Shown in pieces: positions 1-8,392 of a stretch of DNA of 64,000 nt. A program made the translations under genes and the position numbers. The notes beneath the pieces were generated by a model. It saw only the letters and a program-made list of their open reading frames with translations, did no database searches and was not told the DNA's origin. The stretch is from Epiperipatus broadwayi. Its lineage: Eukaryota > Onychophora > Udeonychophora > Euonychophora > Peripatidae. The number at the start of each line of letters is the position of its first letter. The first letter of the stretch is position 1. The stretch spans positions 1 to 64,000 of the forward strand of contig JAQFVV010007228.1 in assembly GCA_028023455.1 (NCBI GenBank), in the 5' to 3' direction.

Positions 1-1098
1 GTGTATGAATATACTCTTATATTTGACTAAATTATAAATGCTGCAATTACTAAATGATAAATGCTCCACAAGCCAAACAGAGTTTATGTGTATGAATATA
101 CTCTTATATTTGACTAAATTAGAAATGCTTCAATTACTAAATGATAAATGCTCCACAAGCCAAACAGAGTTTATGTGTATGAAGATACTTTTATATCTGA
201 CTGAATTATAAATGCTTCAGTTACCAAATGATAAATGCTCCATAAACCAAGAATTGCTAAGTTTAAATGTTTACCAATCAATAGTAATTCATAAAATAAT
301 GAAATGCTGTATAAACCATAAATGCTTGACTGCTTCTAAGTTTCTTATCTTAAATGAATTCAAAATGAATTATTGTATAAATCATAAATGCTTGACTGCT
401 TCTAAGTTTCTTCTCATAAATGAATTCAAAATGAACTATTGTTGAATTAGAATGTTTCCAAGCTTCTTCTCATAAATGAATTCAAAATGAACTATTGTTG
501 AATTAGAATATTTCCAAACTTCTTCTCATAAAGGAATTCAAAAATGAACTATTGATGAATTAGACTGTTTCCAAACTCCTTCTCATAAATGAATTTGTAA
601 ATAAACTATTGATAAAAAAAAAAACTACTTCTAACTCTTTCATAAGTAAAATGAAAATGAGTTATCATGTGGATAGAAATGAACTTTGTTAGAAATTGCA
701 AATTAATTGTTATTTAATAAATTTTTTTTGTTACTAAAAATTAAATTGGTTATCCAGTTATCCAGTTTTGTTTTGTTTCATTGCATCACTCATCAGTTAT
801 AGCACTGGTTCATGAGAATCTTATGCCTTCTGAGCTACATCTGACATAACTAGACCCAGGCCAGTCAGGTTGTAGTGAGACGGAACTCTAATGGCGCTGC
901 TTGGAAAACCAAACATATAAATGTTTAGATGTTCCCAGTCTTTATGGTACTACATCCTCTGATGAGCAGGAAATATTGTTGTAGGAGGCATTAACATCTG
1001 CATTAGGAATATCAATTGATAGTTCCTTCCTACGGCATGCTCATCAGAAAATTGTTACAACTGACATAATAAAAGGGTTGTATGCGGGTCCAGTTACA
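1..1098 (+). repeat. 5' LTR, 3' portion
   Basis: The sequence matches 4955-6052. It opens inside an array of ~64/87-bp tandem units, then has a single-copy part. An AATAAA signal lies at 1068-1073 near the LTR end, and a 10-bp perfect inverted repeat (CTGATGAGCA at about 959, TGCTCATCAG at about 1038) could form a hairpin. The LTR ends in CA at 1098. Short open frames across the tandem units are by-products of the repeats and are not regarded as genes. Confidence 0.8.
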
Positions 1099-1312
1099 TT
1101 TGTCATCCAACTGTGAGGCTTTATCCAGCTAGCCTAACCATAGGCACCTATTACATTGTCATCCAACTGTGAGGCTTTACCTGGTTAACCGACCTATAGG
1201 CTCTGGTTACATTTGGCGCCTTACTGTGAGGCCTTATCTGGCTAGCATACTCATAGGCCGGTTAATTTGCCACCCTACTGTGAGGTCCGATCTAGCTAGC
1301 CTACTCATAGGC
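1093..1312 (+). repeat. Four tandem ~55-bp units carrying primer-binding-site-like sequence
   Basis: The units run about 1093-1147, 1149-1203, 1204-1258 and 1260-1312. Each begins with a version of the LTR terminus (GTTACA or similar), then TT and a sequence such as TGGCGCCTTACTGTGAGGC, and ends with CATAGGC. TGGCGCC is the complement of a tRNA 3' end (GGCGCCA) of the lysine type widely used as a primer-binding site. The second candidate LTR element in this window has TGGCACCCAATGTGGGGC at 63397, after the same TT spacer. The first unit sits where a primer site must be, directly after the LTR; the other three are extra copies. Confidence 0.7.
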
Positions 1313-1517
1313 ATAAGCAGATCACGATTCTGTGATATGAACAGTGCATATGATGTAGTGATGTAATTTGTTCAGGAAGGATGGAAAAATAAAAGTTTAA
1401 AAGAAACAACACAAAAATGAATGGCATAAAGAATGAAACAGGCATTTCAAAGAAGATGGAGTAAAGTCATGGTGTGGATGGAGAGAGAAGCTTACTAAGT
1501 CAGAAAACAAAGGAAAA

Positions 1518-3026
1518 ATGGTGAACGTAGAAACTCAGGAAACAAAAAAGAAAGCCATGTTAAAGCAGCTATTCGATATGATCAAAGAACAAATAGAAGA
1601 AGATGAGAAACAAAGAGAAGAAGATAATAAACAAAGAGAAGAAGATATCAAATGGAGAGAAGAAGATAAAAAGAAAAGAGACAAACAAAGAGAAGAAGAT
1701 ATCAAATGGAGAGAAGAAGATAAAAAGAAAAGAGACAAACAAAGAGAAGAAGATATCAAACAGAGAGAAGAAGATAACCAAAAATGGGATAAACAAAAAG
1801 AAGAAGATATCAAACAAAGAGAAGAATATAACCAAAAATGGGATAAACAAAGACAAGAAGATAACCAAAAATGGGATAAACAAAGAGAAGAATATAACCA
1901 AAAATGGGATAAACAAAGAGAAGAAGATAACCAAAAATGGGATAAACAAAGAGAAGAAGATATCAAACAAAGAGAAGAATATAACCAAAAATGGGATAAA
2001 CAAAGAGAAGAATATAACAAGCAAGCAATAGAAGCAAACCAAAGAATAGAAAAACGAATTATGGAAGCATTCAAAAATCAGAATGAAAAGTTAAACCAGT
2101 TGATAAAAGAAATAATTCAACCTAAAAAATTGGATGAGGAGGAAACTTTGGAATTTCCAACCAAAGATATTTTAAAGGAATCACAAATTGAATATCCTAT
2201 TACTGATGAAGCAAAATTTGAGATTATTAAAAAGGAAGAAATTGAAATTACAAAGAGTGATTTTGAAATTGTCAGTCTACCTTCAGGAAAACTTCTGATT
2301 GTGGAATATACCTCTAAAATTGAAAATAAAGAAACAGTATATACAGAAGCTGAGAATGAAATTGTATCAAATACAGTAAAAGAGTTTCAAATGGATGAAA
2401 ATGAATCTAATAAAGCAAGATTAAAATCTTCTGATCTTCAAGAAGATGAAAAACGTGAAAATGAACATAATCAAAATATAACAAAGGGACTGTCCAATAT
2501 AGAAGAAAATGTTTCAGAAAAATTGTCTGATATATGCTATGAACTAGTAAAGGAGATAGAGAAAGAAACCATAAAATGGAAAGAAAAGTATGTTAGTCCT
2601 CAGCCATATGTAAAAATTATAAACAAAAGCTTAATAAACTCAAATCAAAAATTGAGTACAGAAAAAAAATATATAAAGACAGTTATTAAAAATATAGTTG
2701 CTTACGCAGGAAAAGACACCAAAAGGGAATCTGAAAACTCAGGATTTATAAGTGTGAATAAAATTAAGCAACAAGAAACTTTTATAAATACTAAAAAAAT
2801 AATTATTATGGCAGAAGAACCATTTAAAAATAAACTTTTATGTAAAAATGAAATACCAGCATGGAAGAGGAACAGGAGAAAATCCACAGATGGTGTTCAT
2901 GGTCCATATCGGATGCGTATAATTAGAAGATCAAACAGTAACAAGGATCTCCAAAGAAAATACAGAAATGAAGAAGCAAGACACCACAGTAATGTTAAAC
3001 ATGATAAATTTTCAACAAAGAGATGA
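1518..3026 (+). CDS. 502-aa coiled-coil protein inside LTR element (gag-like position, function unknown)
   Basis: This uninterrupted ORF is the only long frame between the LTRs, and its ATG at 1518 follows a purine-rich leader (GGAAAA). Residues about 25-172 are a dense charged repeat built from 7-residue (KQREEDI-like) and 11-residue (REEDNQKWDKQ-like) steps, expected to form a long coiled coil. The middle (about 175-430) is acidic and polar with no recognised domain. The last ~55 residues are rich in Arg, Lys and His (for example MRIIRRS and RKYRNEEARHH), like the nucleic-acid-binding tail of a Gag, but without CCHC knuckles. By position it could be a structural Gag-like protein; that is inference. 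It lacks protease, RT and integrase. The repeat part at 1600-2070 is also open in a second forward frame and two reverse frames because the units contain no stops; those frames are treated as artefacts. Confidence 0.6.
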   Translation: MVNVETQETKKKAMLKQLFDMIKEQIEEDEKQREEDNKQREEDIKWREEDKKKRDKQREEDIKWREEDKKKRDKQREEDIKQREEDNQKWDKQKEEDIKQREEYNQKWDKQRQEDNQKWDKQREEYNQKWDKQREEDNQKWDKQREEDIKQREEYNQKWDKQREEYNKQAIEANQRIEKRIMEAFKNQNEKLNQLIKEIIQPKKLDEEETLEFPTKDILKESQIEYPITDEAKFEIIKKEEIEITKSDFEIVSLPSGKLLIVEYTSKIENKETVYTEAENEIVSNTVKEFQMDENESNKARLKSSDLQEDEKRENEHNQNITKGLSNIEENVSEKLSDICYELVKEIEKETIKWKEKYVSPQPYVKIINKSLINSNQKLSTEKKYIKTVIKNIVAYAGKDTKRESENSGFISVNKIKQQETFINTKKIIIMAEEPFKNKLLCKNEIPAWKRNRRKSTDGVHGPYRMRIIRRSNSNKDLQRKYRNEEARHHSNVKHDKFSTKR

Positions 3027-3726
3027 TCCAGAAGTATGTCACCTCATAATATAAAAGAGGACTATAGGAGAACTGATCATGATTCTCAGTCTCTCCAAAC
3101 CAGGTTGCAGTTATAATTCAGAATAAAATAGAGATAGCTGATGGGAAAAGTTTGTGAGTGTGATGTAGTGATGCATGAACTTGTGTTTTTCATGTTGAGA
3201 TGGTGGATGATTGAGCTGAGCTGCTTGGATGCATTGTGTTATGATGCTCTGAAGTATATGCTCGGCACTATCCAGACCTGGATGTTGTGCTCCAAGAGTA
3301 GTCCAGCAGTGCGTATATATAGGTCTCATGTATAGGCCTTGGTCTCATGGATAGGCCAAATGATAGCCCCTAAGACTCACCGAAGCTGAGCAGGGTTGGC
3401 TGAGTGCCAAATTGATTTCTTTTCTCTGGCTCCTACTCTTGGTTGGATGATGCTTCTAGGTACAAGAGAGGTAGTGCTTAAAAATGAGATATTTTCTCGT
3501 GACGTCATGAGGCGGTGTGTACTGGTAGTTTGTGTTTGGCCATCTATTTGTCCCAGCATTGGAGGCTATGGTTCATGTATTCACTTTTCCAGCTCATCTT
3601 ACCCATTCATCAGCATATCTAAAACCAGGCAGTACTGAGAAATAATGTGTATAGTAGATGGAATGAAATCGTACTTCCAGGCGATTTCATCCCAAAATTT
3701 GGTGAGGGGTAATGAAACAGATATAC
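3027..3726 (+). other. Non-coding interior of the LTR element
   Basis: This stretch has a more balanced base composition than the rest of the window. No frame longer than 80 codons and no recognisable pol domain was found. It ends in a purine-rich run (GGTGAGGGGTAATGAAACAG, about 3701-3720) that could serve as the polypurine tract just before the proposed 3' LTR. Confidence 0.4.
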
Positions 3727-4369
3727 TGTTACCCATATAAATATTCAAAAGATCCCCCCCCATTTAAAAATGTCTAGCATGATTCAGTCTAATTGGGAAT
3801 GAAATAAAAGTTGTAAATTGTTAAAAAAAAAGAAAAGATCATATTTTTAATTTTGTGACTGATGGATTTGAATAAAATGTTATGTCATCTTATTTTTTTT
3901 TATCTGTCTCAATAAAAAAAAAAGAAATTAATCATCCAATCATTAAAAAGAAAAAAGGAAAAGATACTTGAGTTAAACTGAGGCATTATTCAAATTAAGC
4001 ACATCGTCGGAAGAAAAGAACTTTTTTTTTCTCTCTCTCGTTTTACACAGAGAGGCAGAACATATTAATTTTTTTTTTAAAAAAAAGTGTATTACTTAAT
4101 TCTTTTGACATATTAAAATATAGCTTCAGCAAGACGTGAAAATGGAAAAAGAAACCTTTGCTAGAGGAATTATGATAATAATGGGGTAATTTAGTGGCTA
4201 CACTCTCTCCACGCTGTGCCATGACTTTCCATAGATGAAATAACCTGCCTTCTTTAGAGTAAAATGGACTGTAAAACTGGAAGGTAATTATGTTATAGGA
4301 ATGTTTAGACATCTTTACCATAAATTATAAATTGACATCATGAAATATCTACATAAAAATTATTTTTAT

Positions 4370-4665
4370 AAAATATTAAAACATATTTATCATATGTTAT
4401 GAAGTGAATTTATGAAACGGTTGCATACGTTTTGTTTAATAAAATATTAAGACATCTTTATTATACGTTATAAGGTGAAGTTATGAAATAATTACATAGA
4501 ATTTGTTTTATAAAATATTAAAACATCTTTATCATGCGTTATAAAGTGAAGTTATTAAATAATTACGTAGAATTTATTTTGTAAAATATTAGAACATGTT
4601 TATCATACGTTATAAAATGAAGTTATGAAATAGTTATACGCAAATTTATTTATAAAAATATTTGA
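4370..4665. repeat. Tandem 71-bp minisatellite within the 3' LTR
   Basis: Five starts of AAAATATT occur at about 4370, 4441, 4512, 4583 and 4654, a period of 71 bp. Each is followed by the pattern (A/G)ACAT.TTTATCATACGTTATAA and GAAGTTATGAAAT. The copies have drifted by a few substitutions each. Confidence 0.75.
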
Positions 4666-4687
4666 ACGTATTTACTATATGGATTAG

Positions 4688-5260
4688 AAATGCTTTAATT
4701 ACTAAATGATAAATGCTCCACAAGCCAAACAGAGTTTATGTATATGAATATAGTTTTATATTTGACTAAATTATAAATGCTCCACAAGCCAAACAGAGTT
4801 TATGTATATGAATATACCTTTATATTTGACTAAATTATAAATGCTTTAATTACTAAATGATAAGTGCTCCACAAGCCAAACAGAATTTATGTAGATGAAT
4901 ATACTTTTATATTTGACTAAATTATAAATGCTCCACAAGCCAAACAGAGTTTATGTGTATGAATATACTCTTATATTTGACTAAATTATAAATGCTGCAA
5001 TTACTAAATGATAAATGCTCCACAAGCCAAATAGAGTTTATGTGTATGAATATACTCTTATATTTGACTAAATTATAAATGCTTCAATTACTAAATGATA
5101 AATTCTCCACAAGCCAAACAGAGTTTATGTGTATGAAGATACTTTTATATCTGACTGAATTATAAATGCTTCAGTTACCAAATGATAAATGCTCCACAAA
5201 CCAAGAATTGCTAAGTTTAAATGTTTACCAATCAATAGTAATTCATAAAATAATGAAATG
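4688..5260. repeat. Tandem 64/87-bp minisatellite within the LTR
   Basis: The anchor CTCCACAAGCC (or a close variant) recurs at about 4716, 4780, 4867, 4931, 5019, 5105 and 5192. Steps are 64 or about 87 bp; the short step lacks the 23-bp block with TTTAATTACTAAATGAT. The last units of the same array form the start of the window (1-250) in the 5' LTR. Confidence 0.75.
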
Positions 5261-6052
5261 CTGTATAAACCATAAATGCTTGACTGCTTCTAAGTTTCTT
5301 ATCTTAAATGAATTCAAAATGAATTATTGTATAAATCATAAATGCTTGACTGCTTCTAAGTTTCTTCTCATAAATGAATTCAAAATGAACTATTGTTGAA
5401 TTAGAATGTTTCCAAGCTTCTTCTCATAAATGAATTCAAAATGAACTATTGTTGAATTAGAATATTTCCAAACTTCTTCTCATAAAGGAATTCAAAAATG
5501 AACTATTGATGAATTAGACTGTTTCCAAACTCCTTCTCATAAATGAATTTGTAAATAAACTATTGATAAAAAAAACAACTACTTCTAACTCTTTCATAAG
5601 TAAAATGAAAATGAGTTATCATGTGGATAGAAATGAACTTTGTTAGAAATTGCAAATTAATTGTTATTTAATAAATTTTTTTTGTTACTAAAAATTAAAT
5701 TGGTTATCCAGTTATCCAGTTTTGTTTTGTTTCATTGCATCACTCATCAGTTATAGCACTGGTTCATGAGAATCTCATGCCTTCTGAGCTACGTCTGACA
5801 TAACTAGACCTAGGCCAGTCAGGTTGTAGTGAGACAGAACTCTAATGGCGCTGTTTGGAAAACCAAACATATAAATGTTTAGATGTTCCCAGTCTCTATT
5901 GTACTACATCCTCTGATGAGCAGGAAATATTGTTGTAGGTGCCATTAACATCTGCATTAGGAATGTCAATTGATAGTTCCTTCCTACAACATGCTCATCA
6001 GAAAATTATTACAACTGACGTAATAAAACGGTTGTATGCGGGTCCGGTTACA

Positions 6053-6483
6053 ATATATATATGAAAAACAATATGCTTTCAAAAATGTGTGTCCGAAATA
6101 GAAACTCTAAGTATATATATATATATAAAACTCTTTATATAATTAAAGATTTATTAAAGTTCATAAATCTAGAATAAAGTGAGTTAAACTTATGTTAGAT
6201 TAACATTTATAATGTTAGGGATGAATTAAACTTAATGTAAATACACTATATCTTTGTGTGTACTTCTGCTGATTAAAGACAGTGTATAATAATTAATCAC
6301 CCTTATATTTATTATTTTTATTGTTATTACATTATTTTTTAATTAACGGACATTTTATTAGTATTATATATATATTTGCACTCATACACTTGCAATTTTT
6401 TATTGCTTTACAATGCATACTTATATGTAATAAAACATAAAAGTCTAAAGAACACTTTGACATTTAATTCAGTAAAAAAACCA
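6053..6483. other. AT-rich DNA, nothing recognised
   Basis: The stretch has (TA)n runs near 6053-6062 and 6113-6126 and no convincing coding or RNA signal. Confidence 0.5.
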
Positions 6484-6879
6484 TATATATAAATAAATAA
6501 ATTTTAACTGTAAATACAATATTATAGTTTAAATTCTTTTGTAGCACTCATCAGCTTTAACTGAATTTTAAATTTTCAAACTTAATGTAACGTATATTCC
6601 CATAAGCTGTGTATGGCCGTATTCGCAACTTATCTATTAATAGTATCATTCTTATATTTATTAATTAATATTGCATCTTTAATTTTCCTCTTTTTATGAT
6701 TTCTTTCTTCCATTAATATTTTTATTTCATTGCTATTAAATGTAAACTTATAATTACAAGTTTTTTCATGGTCAAAAAATATTGAAGCTGTATTAAATTG
6801 ACTATTTACATTATTTTTAATTCGGTTATAAGGAGCATCAATTATTATATAATTGAATTAAAAATAACATAAATAGTCA

Positions 6880-7104
6880 ATTTAATACAGCTTCAGTATT
6901 CTTTGACCATAAAAAAACTTGTAATTATAAGTTTACATTTAATAGTAATGAAATAAAAATATTAATGGAAGAAAGAAATCATAAAAAGAGGAAAATTAAA
7001 GAGGCAATATTAATTGATAAATATAAGAATGATGCTATTAATACCTCAAGTTGCGAATATGGCCATACACAACTTATGGAAATATACATAACATTAAGTT
7101 TAAA
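6880..7104 (+). pseudogene. Penelope-like GIY-YIG endonuclease C-terminal fragment (right arm)
   Basis: The frame runs from about the AATAGTCAATTTAATAC segment to a TGA near 7112. Features seen are DHKKTCNYKFTF, then MEERNHKKRKIKEAILI, then INTSSCEYGH. The N-terminal RT and the GIY-YIG catalytic start are missing, so only the tail of the protein is left. A mirrored, more mutated copy lies on the minus strand of the left arm (about 6560-6800). Confidence 0.5.
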
Positions 7105-7110
7105 AATTTG

Positions 7111-7168
7111 AAATTCAGTTAAAGCTGACGAGGATTACCACGTAATCAAAAGCGCTACAAAAGAATTT
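7111..7168 (+). ncRNA. Decayed hammerhead-ribozyme-like motif in Penelope-like tail
   Basis: In order: an outer stem strand AAATTC (7111-7116); core CTGACGAG (7125-7132); a perfect 6-bp stem II GATTAC/GTAATC with a CAC loop; AAAA where the hammerhead core has GAAA; a short GC-rich element; TAC (7156-7158); then GAATTT (7163-7168), which pairs with the outer strand. The left-arm copy keeps the canonical CTGATGAG (reverse complement at 6547-6554) but lost stem II. Penelope-like elements are known to carry hammerhead motifs. The missing G of GAAA and weak inner stem I suggest this copy is inactive. Confidence 0.45.
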
Positions 7169-7215
7169 AAACTATAATATTGTATTTACCATTAAAATTT
7201 ATTTATTTATATATA

Positions 7216-8390
7216 CACCTGGGTCTCATTTTACATGATAGATAGGTTCCTCAGAAAACACGTGCAAATGAAATCATGCAAAAATAGACATAACTTACCT
7301 TGAAAAAGGGGGGATACGGATTGTGATTTTTCAAAACTCGTGTAAAAGCAAAGCACCAACGTAAAATTTACTTTAAAATTTGCTCAAAAAAAAAAAAAAA
7401 TAAGGAAATAAAATATGACTAATAAAAAATTTCAAATTTGAAAAAAATTGATACAAGACAAACGTTTTTTAACTATAATATTTAATTTTATTCAAAATAA
7501 TATATTTTTATGCATAATTTACAGTACAGTAATTTACATTTTTTTAAATACATGTTTTAATTATTATTGCCATTTGCTGATCAACAGTTTCATTTGCAAA
7601 CTGCTAAAAAATAGATTCTTCACAAGAGGAAATACAACTAGCGCCAAGTTCACTCTCACATTGTGTTAATGTTTTTCTGTTGACAACGTAATTAGTAATT
7701 AATCTTTGAGATGATGATTTTATTAATTATTTATGAACTTAGACTTATGATAATAAAAAGACATTTATTCACCACTGCTGGGAAAAATTTAATTAAAACT
7801 AACAACTAAAAATTAAATTCTTATTTTTCTCATTAATTTTTTAATTTTCAATTCCGTTTAAAAATCAAATTTCATTTTACATCACATTGCCGTAAGTAAT
7901 TTTTAAATTGTTAATTACAATTAAAAATCAGATTTTAATTTTTAATTGTCAAATTTAATTGTGCCCACTGCTATTACTGACCTTTTAAAAATAAACTTGT
8001 GGACACTAAATGATTAATAATTGATTACGTTCTTTTTTAAAAAGCGAAAACAGAATGTGATTTAAAATGCAAAATTAACACGCACAATGTTTGAACAAAT
8101 TTACATTATAATCTTGTAAAATTTAATGTGTGTATACATAAAATGTGGAAATCATGATTTTAATTTCATTATTGCATAAAATCTTACTATTATAAAGCAC
8201 TGAAAATATTGAAATTACTAAGATGAAAGTCAAATTCCAATAATGTGCTATTACTTTCAATATAACGTAAGTGCGCAAAATTTATTATTTAAAGTAATAT
8301 CGCATTATCAGAGTTCGACTTCCGGTGAAACATGAATCGCATAACTTCAAAATCGTGTTAAATAAGTCCGCGTAAAAAAAGACCCAGGTG
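7216..8390. mobile_element. Non-autonomous TIR DNA transposon with TA target (Tc1/mariner-like)
   Basis: The left end CACCTGGGTCT (7216) matches the right end GACCCAGGTG (8381-8390) as an inverted repeat, and similarity continues inward with gaps (for example AACACG..ATGCG segments). Both ends abut TA (7214-7215 and 8391-8392), the target duplication of the Tc1/mariner group. No transposase frame is visible in the 1.17-kb interior, which is very AT-rich. It lies directly against the outer end of the Penelope-like right arm. Confidence 0.6.
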
Positions 8391-8392
8391 TA

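Larger units (their letters stand above)
1..6052 (+). mobile_element. LTR retroelement, apparently non-autonomous, 5' LTR cut by window edge
   Basis: Bases 1-1098 repeat at 4955-6052 with a constant offset of 4,954 and, by eye, only about two dozen substitutions. Both copies end in GTTACA, and similarity stops exactly after that CA. Copy 1 is followed by TT and a primer-binding-site-like sequence; copy 2 is followed by unrelated (AT)n. This is the layout of 5' LTR, interior and 3' LTR. The interior (1099 to about 3726) has tandem primer-site units, one 502-codon ORF and about 700 bases of non-coding sequence. No protease, RT, RNase H or integrase motif was seen, so the element probably relies on a partner for movement. 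If the 3' LTR starts at 3727, full length would be about 7.3 kb. The high LTR identity suggests recent insertion. The target duplication cannot be checked because the 5' flank is outside the window. Confidence 0.8.
3727..6052 (+). repeat. 3' LTR (5' boundary proposed)
   Basis: The 3' boundary (CA at 6051-6052) is firm because identity with the first copy ends there. The 5' boundary is proposed at TGTTACC (3727), which is nearly the reverse complement of the terminal GGTTACA (six of seven) and follows a purine-rich run; only 4955 onward can be confirmed against the other LTR. The LTR holds two tandem arrays (see separate entries) and an AATAAA-like signal near its end (about 6022-6027). Confidence 0.6.
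6484..7213. mobile_element. Penelope-like element tails arranged as a giant inverted repeat
   Basis: The left arm (6484-6823) is the reverse complement of the right arm (6855-7213) with few differences; the loop is only about 31 nt. The right arm, read on +, is open from about 6880 and encodes a fragment with FFDHKKTCNYKF, then NEIKILMEERNHKKRKIKEA, then ILIDKYKND. This resembles the C-terminal GIY-YIG endonuclease region of Penelope-like retroelements (a His in the DH.K..N segment, followed by E..H..R/K..EA..I). Both arms read outward from the centre, so two 5'-truncated copies sit head to head. Inverted and tandem truncated copies are a known habit of this family. The family call is from recalled motifs only. 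Confidence 0.6.

Noticed and set aside
212-445. 77-codon frame occurring twice (212 and 5166)
   Set aside because: Both copies lie in the LTR tandem repeats and translate to repeated segments without a domain; the duplication is that of the LTRs.
957-1050. Hammerhead motif in the LTR (CTGATGAGCAGGAAA)
   Set aside because: There is no stem II between CTGATGA and GAAA; the pairing seen is a simple 10-bp hairpin.
1535-2074. Two minus-strand frames (157-179 codons) and a second plus frame over the coiled-coil repeat
   Set aside because: They exist only because the 21/33-bp repeat units lack stops in these frames; their translations are low-complexity Ser/Leu/Cys/Phe or Lys/Glu/Asn runs.
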